A stretch of 64,000 nt of DNA from Dyadobacter sp. CY347 (GTDB lineage: Bacteria; Bacteroidota; Bacteroidia; Cytophagales; Spirosomataceae). The position numbers and the translations under genes are program-made. Shown here piece after piece: positions 17,022 through 29,001 of the stretch (the stretch's first letter is position 1; the number at the start of each line of letters is the position of its first letter). The notes beneath the pieces were generated by a model, which was given only the letters and a program-made list of their open reading frames with translations, was not told the origin of the DNA and searched no databases. The DNA is taken from contig NZ_JAKFFT010000004.1 of assembly GCF_021502655.1 (NCBI RefSeq), forward strand, positions 806,001 to 870,000, given 5' to 3'.

Positions 17022-18072
17022 CAGTCGATTTCTTGCTGACATTGAAATATTTCGCAAGGTTCATGAAGTACTTTTCGAAGTATTGATATACAAAATAACT
17101 TACAACCAATGACGCAACGACGGTGCTCGCAATCAGGATATAAGGCTGTGAAACTGCGGCCTCACCCATTGCAATCCGGATCAAGGCGTATACGATGGGG
17201 TGGATCAGGTAAACCGAGTAACTGATCTCGCCTAATGTAGATAGCGCCCATTGTGCGGCCGATGGGAGGAATGAAAAATCGGCAATGTAGATGAAGTAAC
17301 AGAGCAATGTGGTCAATATGGAAAGGACTATCCTGTTGTTGCCGGATGTAAGGTGAATGGGTTCACCGGAAACAGGGTAAGCGAAAAGCATCGCCAGCGT
17401 CACCAGAAAAAGATAAGGCGCTGCACGAACGAGTGACGCCGGGGCTTGTCTTAATGCGCCCAATCCCATTCCCACCAGAAAGAAGGTGAATTGGTTAAAC
17501 GGACTCACATAACGGCTCCATTGCAGACCGAGCGGGACTTCCGGGTCCAGCACAAAATAGGTGAAATATAAAAACGGGACCAATGATCCGAGGAACAGGG
17601 CGATCAGGTAATTGACGTTCCTTTGGACAAGCAAAATAATGAGCGGAAAAAAAAGGTAAAATCCCAGCTCATTCCCGATGGACCAGGCACCATTGGCGAT
17701 GAAAGTCTCCGGTTTCAGGATGCCAGGCAAAACCAGCATATTAACCGCCATCTTTTTAAGTGTATACGCCTCTTCGGACAGCAGGAATGTCAGCAGCGTA
17801 GCGAGCCATAAAAGCGGTACGATCCGGAAAACCCTTTTGATGAAAAAGATCCTGATGGTTTCGTAGGAAAGGCTGTGATAATAAACCTTGTACAATGTCA
17901 AGCCGCTCAGAATGAAGAATATCGTTACTGCGTAGATCTTGATGACAGCCAGAGGGGATGAGGAATCGGTTTCGCCAAAATTGAGCAGGTGCATGTGGTA
18001 TAACATGATTCCAAGTGCTGCGAGGCCACGCAAATAATCAAGGGAGTGAATCCTTACCGACGATTTAGTCAT
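17008..18072 (-). CDS. Acyltransferase family 3 membrane protein (OafA-like)
   Basis: 354 residues with about ten membrane segments. The opening YLRGLAALGIMLYHMHLL is the family signature, with R-G-L and the catalytic-type His; ILSGLTLYK and the R-x-x-R region VFRIVPLLWL follow. Such proteins carry acyl groups, mostly acetyl, across the inner membrane to sugars of surface polysaccharides. There are two in this locus (the other is 26976-28085), plus a soluble acetyltransferase. It overlaps the polymerase gene tail-to-tail. A -7 box TATTTTTG (18114-18107) lies upstream without a clear -33 element. Confidence 0.88.
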   Translation of the reverse strand: MTKSSVRIHSLDYLRGLAALGIMLYHMHLLNFGETDSSSPLAVIKIYAVTIFFILSGLTLYKVYYHSLSYETIRIFFIKRVFRIVPLLWLATLLTFLLSEEAYTLKKMAVNMLVLPGILKPETFIANGAWSIGNELGFYLFFPLIILLVQRNVNYLIALFLGSLVPFLYFTYFVLDPEVPLGLQWSRYVSPFNQFTFFLVGMGLGALRQAPASLVRAAPYLFLVTLAMLFAYPVSGEPIHLTSGNNRIVLSILTTLLCYFIYIADFSFLPSAAQWALSTLGEISYSVYLIHPIVYALIRIAMGEAAVSQPYILIASTVVASLVVSYFVYQYFEKYFMNLAKYFNVSKKSTVTVK

Positions 18073-18106
18073 TATAAATTGAGGGAGCTGGGTAAAATTA
18101 TTTGTA

Positions 18107-18114
18107 CAAAAATA
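18107..18114 (-). promoter_or_regulatory. Candidate -7 box upstream of the acyltransferase gene
   Basis: TATTTTTG on the minus strand matches TAnnTTTG, 35 nt before the ATG. The nearest TTTG upstream is 26 nt away, too far for a normal -33 box. The same extended string ATATTTTTGTACA occurs before the HPt gene at 33449. Confidence 0.35.
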
Positions 18115-18199
18115 TTAAATTATGCGATCTTTAAGTCATGCAAATACAGATATCCTGAGGAAAAAAATTAACTGAAAACGCTATGCATCAAATAAGTTT

Positions 18200-19051
18200 A
18201 TGAAAATTGCCCATCTTATTCTGGCTCACTCCGAACCCGGGCAACTGGCGCGGCTCATTCGCGCTCTTGAACATCCTGATGCTTACATTTTTCTCCATAT
18301 CGATGCCAAAAAGACATTGGATCCGTTCCTATTTTTAAGCACTCAGGAACGCGTGCATTTTGTGAATGACCGTATAAAAGTAGGGTGGGGCGCATACAGC
18401 ATTGTGCAGGCGACGATCAACGGTTTCCGCGCGATAGCCAACTCGGGACTTGACATTGACTACGTTAACCTGTTAAGCGGTTCGGACTATCCGTTGAAAG
18501 ATCCTTCGGAAATGAACCGGTTTTTTCAGGAACATCAGGGCCAGAATTTCATGCATTATGAGCTGGTGATGGAGGAATGGAAAGAGGCGATACCCAGGTT
18601 AACAGCTTATCATTTAACCAATTACTCATTTCCCGGTAAATATTTTGTCCAGAAATGGATGAACAGAATACTGCCCGCAAGGCAAATGCCGGATCATCTG
18701 ATCCCGGTCGGACGTTCGCAATGGATGAGCCTGACAATGGATGCGGTCAGGTATATTCTGCAATATCTGGACACGCATCCCGAGGTTGTGCGATTTTTCA
18801 AGCACACGTGGGCGCCTGATGAGATCATTTTCCAGACCATTTTATATAATTCCAATATGAAGGCAAGTATGGTGAATTCCAATCTGCGCTACACCAAATG
18901 GCTGGAAGGAAAGGCGAGTCCTGAAATATTGACTAAAAATGATTTGGAAGATCTGTTAAACTCCGGGGCTTTTTTTGCCAGAAAAATGGATCCGTCAAAG
19001 TCGTCCGGATTATTAGACCGGCTCGACAGACAAATACTTAATCTTACTTAG
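18200..19051 (+). CDS. Core-2/I-branching-type beta-N-acetylglucosaminyltransferase (GT14)
   Basis: 283 residues. The sequence begins MKIAHLILAHSEPGQLARLI and contains FLHIDAKK, the LLSGSDYPLK block and APDEIIFQTIL, all features of bacterial members of the core-2 branching enzyme family. There is no signal peptide or membrane segment. It would transfer a sugar, in characterised relatives GlcNAc or xylose, to a hydroxyl of another sugar, forming a branch. It belongs to the polysaccharide locus and precedes another glycosyltransferase gene by 66 nt. Confidence 0.87.
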   Translation: MKIAHLILAHSEPGQLARLIRALEHPDAYIFLHIDAKKTLDPFLFLSTQERVHFVNDRIKVGWGAYSIVQATINGFRAIANSGLDIDYVNLLSGSDYPLKDPSEMNRFFQEHQGQNFMHYELVMEEWKEAIPRLTAYHLTNYSFPGKYFVQKWMNRILPARQMPDHLIPVGRSQWMSLTMDAVRYILQYLDTHPEVVRFFKHTWAPDEIIFQTILYNSNMKASMVNSNLRYTKWLEGKASPEILTKNDLEDLLNSGAFFARKMDPSKSSGLLDRLDRQILNLT

Positions 19052-19117
19052 CTTTCAATTCCCAGTATTTCCGCAAACACGTGCAGAAAACTTTTTTAAT
19101 CTATCGGTAAATCATTT

Positions 19118-20311
19118 ATGGACATTATCATTACCGGACAACAGGCCTGGGATGTGGAAATTGGGAGCAATTGCAAAAACATTGCACTGGAATTCAGCAA
19201 ACAGCATCGTGTTTTATACGTCAACTCTGCCCTCGACCGTGCCACATTGTTCAGAAGCAGCAGCGACCCGAAGATTGTGAAGCGCCAGGAAGTGATCAAA
19301 AAAAAGCGCGATGGCCTGGAAAAAATACAAGAAAACCTCTGGGTGCTCTATCCGGACCAAATCACAGAATCGATAAACTGGATCCCTTCCGACGCCATTT
19401 TCAGTTTTTTTAATAAGCGTAATAATAAAACTTTTGCTGACAGTATCCGGCGTTCGGCTGACAAGCTGGGCTTTCGGGATATCATTCATTTCAATGACAA
19501 TGACATGTTCCGGAGCTTTTATCTCAAAGATCTGCTCCAACCAAAATTGTCGATTTACTATTCCCGGGATTACATGCGGGCTGTGGATTACTGGAAAAAA
19601 CATGGCGATCTGCTCGAACCACAGCTTATTGCCAAGAGTGACATTTGTGTAGCGAACTCAACCTATCTGGCGGATTATTGCCGGAAATTCAATCCCAATT
19701 CCTTTTATGTGGGGCAAGGCTGCGATCTGGAAATTTTCCTTGAAGGAAGCAAGACTTCCGAACCAGACGATATGCGCAATGTGCCTCGTCCGCGTATAGG
19801 CTATGTGGGAGCGCTGCAAAGCATCCGGCTGGACATGGACCTGTTGCAGCACATTGCAGCAACGCGGCCCGACTGGAACATTATCCTGGTGGGGCCGGAA
19901 GACAATGCGTTTCTGGCCAGCACATTACACCAGCTGCCGAATGTGAAATTCACCGGGTCACGTGATATCAGTGATTTGCCCGCTTATATCAATTCGTTTG
20001 ACGTATGCATTAATCCGCAGCTTTTGAATAAAGTTACCATTGGAAATTATCCTAGGAAAATAGATGAATATCTGGCTGTGGGAAAGCCGGTAGTGGCCAC
20101 TAGAACCGATGCGATGAGCGTTTTTGCAGAGCATGTTTATCTGGGAAAAACGAAGGAAGATTACATTTCCCTGATCGCGCAGGCACTTTCAGAAAACTCG
20201 GAAGCGCGGGTTGCGGCCCGCAGGGAATTTGCGAGCTCACATACCTGGGAGAATAGCGTCGCCGAAATTTACAAGGCAATCGATTTGTCAGGGTCCGGCA
20301 GGACCCATTAG
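19118..20311 (+). CDS. GT4-like (GT-B fold) glycosyltransferase
   Basis: 397 residues with two Rossmann-like halves. The N-terminal half includes SIYYSRDYMRAVDYWKKHGD and the start of an acceptor site. The C-terminal half begins at PRPRIGYVGAL (about residue 225) and carries NWNIILVGPEDN, then IDEYLAVGKPVVAT, the usual E-x7-E-equivalent donor site region of GT4. The layout resembles TuaH-type enzymes of teichuronic-acid loci. The gene ends 2 nt before the convergent histidine kinase gene; a small GGGTCC/GGACCC hairpin covers its stop region. Confidence 0.85.
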   Translation: MDIIITGQQAWDVEIGSNCKNIALEFSKQHRVLYVNSALDRATLFRSSSDPKIVKRQEVIKKKRDGLEKIQENLWVLYPDQITESINWIPSDAIFSFFNKRNNKTFADSIRRSADKLGFRDIIHFNDNDMFRSFYLKDLLQPKLSIYYSRDYMRAVDYWKKHGDLLEPQLIAKSDICVANSTYLADYCRKFNPNSFYVGQGCDLEIFLEGSKTSEPDDMRNVPRPRIGYVGALQSIRLDMDLLQHIAATRPDWNIILVGPEDNAFLASTLHQLPNVKFTGSRDISDLPAYINSFDVCINPQLLNKVTIGNYPRKIDEYLAVGKPVVATRTDAMSVFAEHVYLGKTKEDYISLIAQALSENSEARVAARREFASSHTWENSVAEIYKAIDLSGSGRTH

Positions 20312-20313
20312 CA

Positions 20314-22932
<2,619 letters not shown>

Positions 22933-22994
22933 GAGCTTAAACAATTGGGGGCGCTGTAATTGATCTTGGGTATCCGCTTTTGATAAGCAGGAAA

Positions 22995-23762
22995 TCAGGT
23001 AAGGTAATCAAAGTTAAATTTTAAATGCCGGTAAAGATGCCTCAGGTTAGAAAGAAAAAAGTTTTCGCTTTGCCGCCAGTCTTCCCGCGTCATGGTGCTC
23101 GGCTCGATTTCGGAGTTTTTTTGGGTAAACAAAGCTGTAAAATCTTTATAAAAAACGGCCTTTCCTTTCTTTTTAAGGAATGACATCATCATGCTGTATT
23201 CCGTAAAATCCCCTTTCTGGCCCTCAATGTATCGGCCAAACTTCTGGAAAAAGCTCGTGCGCCGTAAATGCGGGTGGTCGCTGTACATGTAAAATTTCCG
23301 GTAACCCGGTTTCCACACATTGAAGTCCATATCATAAAATCCATTGTCGGCATTTATAAGATAGGGATATTCAAAATAGGCGTAAAACCTCACCATATCC
23401 AGCTCCGGTCTGGTGTTGATGAGTTGCAATGCATGCCGGAACTTCTCAGGGAAAATAGGTGCCGGCGTGAAATCTTCCTGCACGTATAATGTGAGGGGCG
23501 TTTTTACCGCATCCTGGCCCTTATTGATATTATTGCCAAGCCCTTTGTTTTTGGGCGTTGTGATCAATCTGAAACTGAACTGTGACTGCAATGCGTGCAG
23601 GTAATCGATATGCTCGGGTTTGCTGCCGTCATCGGAAACGACAATGTCTTCAAAGCTGCAATGCAGGTCGGCAAAGGATTTCAGCAGCTGTTCCAGTGAC
23701 CGGCTTCTGTTGTAATGTGTAACCAGCAATGTTACATCTTTAAAAAAGTAATCGTTTTTCAT
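22995..23762 (-). CDS. Family 2 glycosyltransferase, tandem copy B
   Basis: 255 residues, soluble. GT2 start VTLLVTHYNRSRSLEQLLKSF, then DIVVSDDGSKPEH, and the donor-site YVQEDF in place of the usual D-x-D. This gives a Q-E-D motif shared with the neighbouring copy at 23785-24558. The two proteins align along their length, with the same SDHPHLRRTSF/SDHPHLRRSDF and FLKKKGKA/G blocks, so they arose by tandem duplication. The gap between them is 23 nt and the same operon is likely. The sugar and linkage are unknown. Confidence 0.87.
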   Translation of the reverse strand: MKNDYFFKDVTLLVTHYNRSRSLEQLLKSFADLHCSFEDIVVSDDGSKPEHIDYLHALQSQFSFRLITTPKNKGLGNNINKGQDAVKTPLTLYVQEDFTPAPIFPEKFRHALQLINTRPELDMVRFYAYFEYPYLINADNGFYDMDFNVWKPGYRKFYMYSDHPHLRRTSFFQKFGRYIEGQKGDFTEYSMMMSFLKKKGKAVFYKDFTALFTQKNSEIEPSTMTREDWRQSENFFLSNLRHLYRHLKFNFDYLT

Positions 23763-23784
23763 ATGCCGTGGCTGCGCATTCCGG

Positions 23785-24558
23785 TTATTTCGTTAACATC
23801 AGATCGACCGTATTTTTTAACCAGCGATAGCGAAGATATACAAGCCGGCTCAATTTGATAAAAGGATTTGAGCTGAGCTTCCAGTCCGCCCGGGCAAATG
23901 TGCTGGGTTCCTGAGAGGAATTCAGCTGGTCGAATAATGTTGTAAATTCATTGAAAAACAAGCCCTTACCTTTCTTTTTCAGGAAGCTGAGCGCCATTTT
24001 GAATTCTGTGACATTCACATTCAGTCCCACCGGGTATTTTCCAAACTTTTGAAGAAAATCACTTCTCCTTAAATGCGGGTGATCGCTGTAATAGTAGAAT
24101 TTGATGTGGTTCATGTCCCAGAACGAATAAACCATTTCTGAAAAACCCTTTTTAAAAGGTTTCAGGTTGGGATAGGAGAAATAGGCGTAAAAACGGACTA
24201 TATCCAGCTGCGGATCTTCGTTCATAAATGCCAGCGCATCCTCAAAATGTGCCGGAAAAATTTCCCTTGGTTTAAAATCCTCCTGAACATAAAGTGTGTA
24301 AGGCGTTTTCACAGCTTCCTGCCCCTTGTTAATGTTATCGCCTAATCCCCGGTTCACAGGCGTCGTCACGAGGTTAAACTGGTAACGGACTTTCATGGCC
24401 CTGATTCTGTCGAGATGCTCGGGCTTGCTGCCGTCATCGGAAACGACGATATCTCCGAACTGACAATTCAGGTCTTCAAATGATTTTAAAAGTCGTTCAA
24501 GGGAACTGCTGCGGTTGTAATGGGTAATGAGCAGCGTAGTATCAGGAAAAATATGCAT
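23785..24558 (-). CDS. Family 2 glycosyltransferase, tandem copy A
   Basis: 257 residues from the ATG at 24558; the upstream TTG at 24579 would overlap the preceding gene. Close paralogue of the next gene downstream: TLLITHYNRSSSLERLLKSF, IVVSDDGSKPEH, YVQEDF, SDHPHLRR. Differences are concentrated in the middle (positions about 140-165) and the C-terminus, as expected if the two copies use different acceptors. No signal peptide. It starts 17 nt after the upstream GT2 gene. Confidence 0.87.
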   Translation of the reverse strand: MHIFPDTTLLITHYNRSSSLERLLKSFEDLNCQFGDIVVSDDGSKPEHLDRIRAMKVRYQFNLVTTPVNRGLGDNINKGQEAVKTPYTLYVQEDFKPREIFPAHFEDALAFMNEDPQLDIVRFYAYFSYPNLKPFKKGFSEMVYSFWDMNHIKFYYYSDHPHLRRSDFLQKFGKYPVGLNVNVTEFKMALSFLKKKGKGLFFNEFTTLFDQLNSSQEPSTFARADWKLSSNPFIKLSRLVYLRYRWLKNTVDLMLTK

Positions 24559-24575
24559 AGGATAATGGTATTTTG

Positions 24576-25448
24576 TCAAAACATCGAGAGATAGTCACGC
24601 ATTCCTTGCAACTGTCTTTTGGCGCGGTTGAAAAAGGCGTTGGTAATGCTTCCATCATCCAGTAACCTGCGCGGAGAAGTGAAAACCTTCGCCCGGGAAT
24701 CGGCTACCATGGCCAGTTTTCCGGCTTTTTTAAGGTTCAGGGCCATACGGCCGTCTTCTGCTTCATTCTGAAAATCGCTTCCGACAATGTTGGCGTAAAC
24801 GCGGGACCCGCTCACTTTAAAGCCGCCCATAGCACGGCCTATTTCCGTGACAAAGCCCATATTGAAGCCGTAGACATTCAGATATTCACGGTTTTTCTTC
24901 CTGATCCGGATCATTATGCCTGCAAATTTTTCATAGATCCAGAGTCCGAAGCGTCCCTGGTTCTCTGGCGGAATGAAAGCATAATTTCCGTAAACACCCG
25001 TGATCCCGGCGTCCTTCACCATGGGGGCAACCATGAGGTCTATCCAGTCGGGCGGATAAAATGTATCGGAATCGGCGCAAAGGTGATATTTGCCGCGGGC
25101 CAGTTCCAGGCCCATTTGCCGGGCAAAAGGAGTTCCCTGAATGGTTTGCAGATATGTGCGGACGCCCAGCGTTTCCAGGACTTTCTGCGTGCCGTCGGTC
25201 GAATTATTATTGATGACGATGATTTCAACCTTGTATTTGCTCTTGCTGGCCGATAACGACGAAAGCGTGCGGTAAATGTTATTTTCCTCGTTCCAGGCGG
25301 GGATTACCACGGATACATCCGGGCTTTCTTCTTTAAAGCGGCTGATGGCCGTCCGGAGACGTTCAACTTCTTCGCCGGTAAGATCCTGAAACCGCTTGTT
25401 TGTGAAAAGATGGGGAAAAATCCATTTCGGCAAGCCAAATAAACTCAT
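24576..25448 (-). CDS. Family 2 glycosyltransferase
   Basis: 290 residues. Catalytic domain from about residue 42: VSVVIPAWNEENNIYRTLSSL, IIVINNNSTDGT and the metal-binding DSD in CADSDTFYPPDW. It is followed by the E-D-G region (QNEAEDGRMALNL) typical of the GT2 general-base area. No clear membrane segment, so probably cytosolic or membrane-associated. It is the first gene of a minus-strand group with the two tandem GT2 copies and the hybrid kinase. It is divergent from the flippase gene, with 160 nt between. Confidence 0.88.
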   Translation of the reverse strand: MSLFGLPKWIFPHLFTNKRFQDLTGEEVERLRTAISRFKEESPDVSVVIPAWNEENNIYRTLSSLSASKSKYKVEIIVINNNSTDGTQKVLETLGVRTYLQTIQGTPFARQMGLELARGKYHLCADSDTFYPPDWIDLMVAPMVKDAGITGVYGNYAFIPPENQGRFGLWIYEKFAGIMIRIRKKNREYLNVYGFNMGFVTEIGRAMGGFKVSGSRVYANIVGSDFQNEAEDGRMALNLKKAGKLAMVADSRAKVFTSPRRLLDDGSITNAFFNRAKRQLQGMRDYLSMF

Positions 25449-25608
25449 GTCCAGATAGTAAAGTGGAGTCGATACGCTTTAATGAAATAATGTGCTGTCA
25501 CTGCAAGTGCGGTTCCGGTTGAAAGTTAAAACTTTAATCCGGGTTTGCGCAAAAAATTGTAAAATTAGTTCTATTATCGCAGATAGATTTTATCTGGCAA
25601 AAACATTA

Positions 25609-26949
25609 ATGGCATTTCAGCTTCTACAAAAGGTAAAGAACAAACATTTTCTCTCACTGGCCGGAAATGGGATCATGTCCGTTTTGGGCATGTTGAATAT
25701 GATCATCCTTTACCGCGCATTGCCGGTGGCCAGCATTGGGATGTGGGTGTTTTTTTTATCGATCCTTTTGCTGGTTGATACATTCCGTTCCGGTTTTCTC
25801 ACGACGGCATTTATCAAGTTTTACGCAGGAGCGAGCCCGGAAAGGAAAGCCGAAGTTGTGGGCTCCGCATGGTTCATAGGAGGAGCTATCACCGCCATTT
25901 TAGCGCTGATCAACATTCCGGCATTCTTGTTTTCGTCTTATTTTGAAAATCCTTCAATGGTCCTTTTCCTGGAATGGTTTGGGATCATATATATCGCGTC
26001 GCTTCCTTACTTTATCGCTTCATGCGTGGTTCAAGCTGAGCAGCGGTTTGACCAGCTGCTTTGCATCCGATTTCTTAGCCAGGGCGTTTTTATCCTTTTT
26101 GTGATCATTATGGCTGTTACCAAAACGGCCAGTTTGCAGAACATTATTTACGCTTACCTCGCCGGGGCTGGTTTTACCAGTCTTTTTACCATTATCACCG
26201 GCTGGGCACGGTTGCCCGATTTCAAGAACCGGACCTGGAAGTGTATCACCGAAATTTTCCATTTTGGCAAATATAGCGTCGGCACTACTCTGAGTTCCAA
26301 CCTTTTCGGCACATCCAACACCATGATCATCAACTTCATGCTCGGGCCAGCCGCTGTGGCTGTTTTCAATCTGGGGCAACGGCTGATGGAGATCATAGAA
26401 ATCCCGCTCAGAAGCTTCGCTGCAACGGGTATGCCCGAACTTTCGGCAGCTTATAATGCGGGTGATCGCGAAAAGGTGATCATGACGATGAAACGTTATA
26501 CGGGGCTCATTACCATGGCTTTATTGCCAGCCTGCATTGTGGCCGTAATTTTTGCAGATGTTGCCATCAGCATCATTGGAGGCAGTAAATATGTGCATTC
26601 CGAGGCAGCCAACATTATGCGGCTCTTTATGACCTTCGCGCTTTTATACCCGCTTGACCGGTTTTTCGCACTGACCCTGGATGTGATCCATCAGCCTAAA
26701 ATCAACTTTATTAAAGTGCTGATCATGCTGGTAGGAAGCGTTTCGGCATCATTTTTAGGTATTTACATCACTGGAAACATCTACGGAGTGGCCATCGCAG
26801 GTGTTGTGCCTACATTAATTGCCGTGAGCATTGGTTACTGGGGACTGAACCGTTTTCATCCGTTCAGCATTTTCAGCGTGTTTGCGGTGGGTTATGCGGA
26901 GGCAATTGGCCTGTTAAGAACTTATTGGCTCAAACTTGCCGTCAAATAG
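25609..26949 (+). CDS. Wzx-like polysaccharide flippase (MATE/MOP superfamily)
   Basis: 446 residues from the ATG at 25609. An in-frame extension to 25492 lacks flippase features and lies in the divergent promoter region. About 12 membrane helices with short loops, the layout of Wzx/RfbX exporters that flip lipid-linked repeat units to the periplasm. Recognisable parts are the first helices (FLSLAGNGIMSVLGMLNMIILY), the LGQRLMEIIEIP block near the middle and KINFIKVLIMLVGSV late. With the priming transferase, Wzc-like protein and Wzy-like polymerase it completes the inner-membrane part of a Wzx/Wzy pathway. Confidence 0.9.
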   Translation: MAFQLLQKVKNKHFLSLAGNGIMSVLGMLNMIILYRALPVASIGMWVFFLSILLLVDTFRSGFLTTAFIKFYAGASPERKAEVVGSAWFIGGAITAILALINIPAFLFSSYFENPSMVLFLEWFGIIYIASLPYFIASCVVQAEQRFDQLLCIRFLSQGVFILFVIIMAVTKTASLQNIIYAYLAGAGFTSLFTIITGWARLPDFKNRTWKCITEIFHFGKYSVGTTLSSNLFGTSNTMIINFMLGPAAVAVFNLGQRLMEIIEIPLRSFAATGMPELSAAYNAGDREKVIMTMKRYTGLITMALLPACIVAVIFADVAISIIGGSKYVHSEAANIMRLFMTFALLYPLDRFFALTLDVIHQPKINFIKVLIMLVGSVSASFLGIYITGNIYGVAIAGVVPTLIAVSIGYWGLNRFHPFSIFSVFAVGYAEAIGLLRTYWLKLAVK

Positions 26950-26975
26950 ATACGTTCTAAGTCAGAACAACTTAT

Positions 26976-28085
26976 TTACTTCACCTCCTCGGTTACTGCC
27001 TTTTTTTTGGATTTATACTGAAAGCGCGTTTCAATATTTTTGTAAGTCCAGGCCGACACGATGTAGATCAGTAAGAAGTTCAGAAACACCAGATACGCGT
27101 AATCTTCCGGCTGGAATTTGAGAATCCTGATAAAAAGCACATTGAAAAGACTCACGAGCAAAGCGTGTGTCATATAAATAGAATACGAATACTGGCCTAG
27201 CTTGTGAAAAAGGCCAACGCGCTTCATTCCGGCAGAAATAATGCCTTTTTCAAATGCAAAAGTGTAAATGCAGGCGAAAAACAAAACTTCAAAAACAGCA
27301 CCCCAAGGTTTCATTGCTTCGCCGTAGTAAATGGCAAGGGCGATCAGTGACAGCGTCAGCAATTCCCCCAAAGAGAACAGCCAGGAAGGTTTTGTCCTCA
27401 CAAACGTGTGTGTATTACTGAAAAGATTGAAACAAAGCACGCCCGTAAAAAAGCCCAGAATGCCTCTCAAAAATCCGTAGTCAAAGCTGTAATTGATCTG
27501 AAAACTATTGGAAACGAACCAAAGTCCCGTGAGGGAAACCAGAATGACCAGCGCATAATAGAAATTCCGCCTTGTAAACTGGCCGGAAGAATGAATGAAA
27601 ACCAGCAGCGATCCAAACACCACATAAGCGATCATTTCAGCACTGATGGACCAGCTTGGAATGTTCCAGCTCACATCCCTGACCCCCGGGACAGGCGTTG
27701 AGTTTACGAGAAATAATGAAGTGAAAAAAGTGAAAACATTGTTGGAAGGATTTACAAGATTATTCACCTGAATGTAGGGGCTGAGTATATTTTTGGCAAC
27801 TTCTATTCCCAAAAAGGCAATTAGCATGGCGAAATGGAGTGGATAGACCCGGTAAACCCTTTTGGTCAAAAACAATTTAAGCTGCGGGCCGTCCGAAAGC
27901 GACTGGTAACTGTAAGCAATCACGAAACCGCTGAGTACGAAGAAGAAATCCACGAACATATCGGAGTTTTCAACAAACTGGTTGTTGAGGATTGGCGTGT
28001 TTGCAAAGGGCAGGAGGTGAAACGCAAAGACTAATGTTGCAAACAACCCACGAAAAATATCCAGGACTTCGAACCGGTGTTTCAT
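26976..28085 (-). CDS. Acyltransferase family 3 membrane protein, co-transcribed with partner-switching genes
   Basis: 369 residues with about ten membrane segments. Signature LDIFRGLFATLVFAFHLLPF at the N-terminus with R-G and His, then VDFFFVLSGFVIAY and KRVYRVYPLHFAML. These proteins O-acylate sugars, usually with acetyl. The start is 1 nt from the stop of the HATPase kinase gene, so it is almost certainly in the same transcript as the STAS, kinase and phosphatase genes. This makes polysaccharide acylation a candidate output or co-regulated function. Confidence 0.88.
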   Translation of the reverse strand: MKHRFEVLDIFRGLFATLVFAFHLLPFANTPILNNQFVENSDMFVDFFFVLSGFVIAYSYQSLSDGPQLKLFLTKRVYRVYPLHFAMLIAFLGIEVAKNILSPYIQVNNLVNPSNNVFTFFTSLFLVNSTPVPGVRDVSWNIPSWSISAEMIAYVVFGSLLVFIHSSGQFTRRNFYYALVILVSLTGLWFVSNSFQINYSFDYGFLRGILGFFTGVLCFNLFSNTHTFVRTKPSWLFSLGELLTLSLIALAIYYGEAMKPWGAVFEVLFFACIYTFAFEKGIISAGMKRVGLFHKLGQYSYSIYMTHALLVSLFNVLFIRILKFQPEDYAYLVFLNFLLIYIVSAWTYKNIETRFQYKSKKKAVTEEVK

Positions 28086-28086
28086 G

Positions 28087-28653
28087 CTAGTTACTTTGAA
28101 GATTAAACAGGCTCACAAAGCGGTTAACCCTGGTTTTTGGATCATATTCATACCAAAATTCGTCCGATGCTTTGGTCAGGATCAACAAGCCGAAATGTTC
28201 GCTGGTATCGAGCAGCAGCCCCGGAATTTCCATGCCTTTCAGTTCCTCTATATAGAATTTTGCGAGATGGGCAGCGTCTGATCTTACATTCAGTGAATCG
28301 ACACCATTGTGATAAATCTGGAACTCTAGCCTGCCTGTAAGATCTGCTATGGGCCAGGTGAATATTGTCCCAGTCTCTTGCTCGTAAAGCGACAATGGAT
28401 TCCCCTGGTCTTCCTTTTCAAGAATAAGCTGGTTGCTGTCAACCTTAATGTTCAGTGTGCAATGTCCTGTTCCTGAATGTTTTACCGCATTGGTTAAAAG
28501 CTCGGTAATGACCCATTTTATTTTGGAAAATGTTTCCGGGGACAGGGATGTGTTTTTTGTGTTTTGCACGACATGGTCCAGGCAAATCTTTAAAATGCCG
28601 GGAATTTCTTCCCGGTTGCTGGTAAATTGAATTCTTATCCGATCGTGCTCCAT
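28087..28653 (-). CDS. RsbW-like ATP-binding protein (serine kinase / anti-sigma type)
   Basis: 188 residues. A HATPase_c_2 domain with the N box WVITELLTNAVKHS near residues 45-60 is the mark of RsbW/SpoIIAB-type kinases that phosphorylate STAS partners. After ~100 residues it continues with a segment unlike short RsbW proteins (ADLTGRLEFQIYHNG onward). The G1 box appears weak (KEDQGNP), so activity should be tested. It starts 3 nt after the STAS gene and ends 1 nt before the acyltransferase. Confidence 0.8.
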   Translation of the reverse strand: MEHDRIRIQFTSNREEIPGILKICLDHVVQNTKNTSLSPETFSKIKWVITELLTNAVKHSGTGHCTLNIKVDSNQLILEKEDQGNPLSLYEQETGTIFTWPIADLTGRLEFQIYHNGVDSLNVRSDAAHLAKFYIEELKGMEIPGLLLDTSEHFGLLILTKASDEFWYEYDPKTRVNRFVSLFNLQSN

Positions 28654-28656
28654 AGA

Positions 28657-28995
28657 TTATTGGGATGCCTCCATTGCTTCTTCGAAGTCTTTAAAGATTT
28701 TAAAGACTTTATCCATCCTGATTAGCGTGAGCAGGTTTTTTACGTCTGGTTTTAATGCAACGAGATAAATGTCGACATTCCTGGGCATCGCGTATTTCAG
28801 CGCCACAACGAGGCTGCCGAGAAATGAACTGTCGATATAATTTACATTTTCGAAACTCACCATGATCAGCCGCGCACCATTGGCTACGAGGGTGATCATT
28901 TCTTCTTTAAACATTTCGGCGTTGGCAAGGCTTGCCTCCTGCGGCAAGATCGTTGCCTGCGCTACGTGATCAATTTGGTTTACTCTTAGTATCAT
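28657..28995 (-). CDS. STAS-domain anti-sigma-factor antagonist (RsbV/HsbA-like)
   Basis: 112 residues making a single STAS domain. The phosphorylation region reads NYIDSSFLGSL with D55, S56, S57, as in SpoIIAA/RsbV, where the serine is phosphorylated by the kinase partner and cleared by a SpoIIE-type phosphatase. Both partners are encoded next to it. It starts 6 nt after the phosphatase gene ends. Confidence 0.9.
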   Translation of the reverse strand: MILRVNQIDHVAQATILPQEASLANAEMFKEEMITLVANGARLIMVSFENVNYIDSSFLGSLVVALKYAMPRNVDIYLVALKPDVKNLLTLIRMDKVFKIFKDFEEAMEASQ

Positions 28996-29001
28996 GAGGG
29001 A

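Noticed and set aside
20291..20306. GGGTCC-GGCA-GGACCC hairpin as a terminator
   Set aside because: It is short and no T run follows; it may be chance in a G+C-rich codon stretch.
25492..25608. Upstream extension of the flippase
   Set aside because: It lacks flippase features and occupies the divergent promoter region; the first helix begins after the ATG at 25609.
26954..26968. GTTCT-AAGTC-AGAAC hairpin between converging genes
   Set aside because: Only five base pairs and no T run, so not listed as a terminator.
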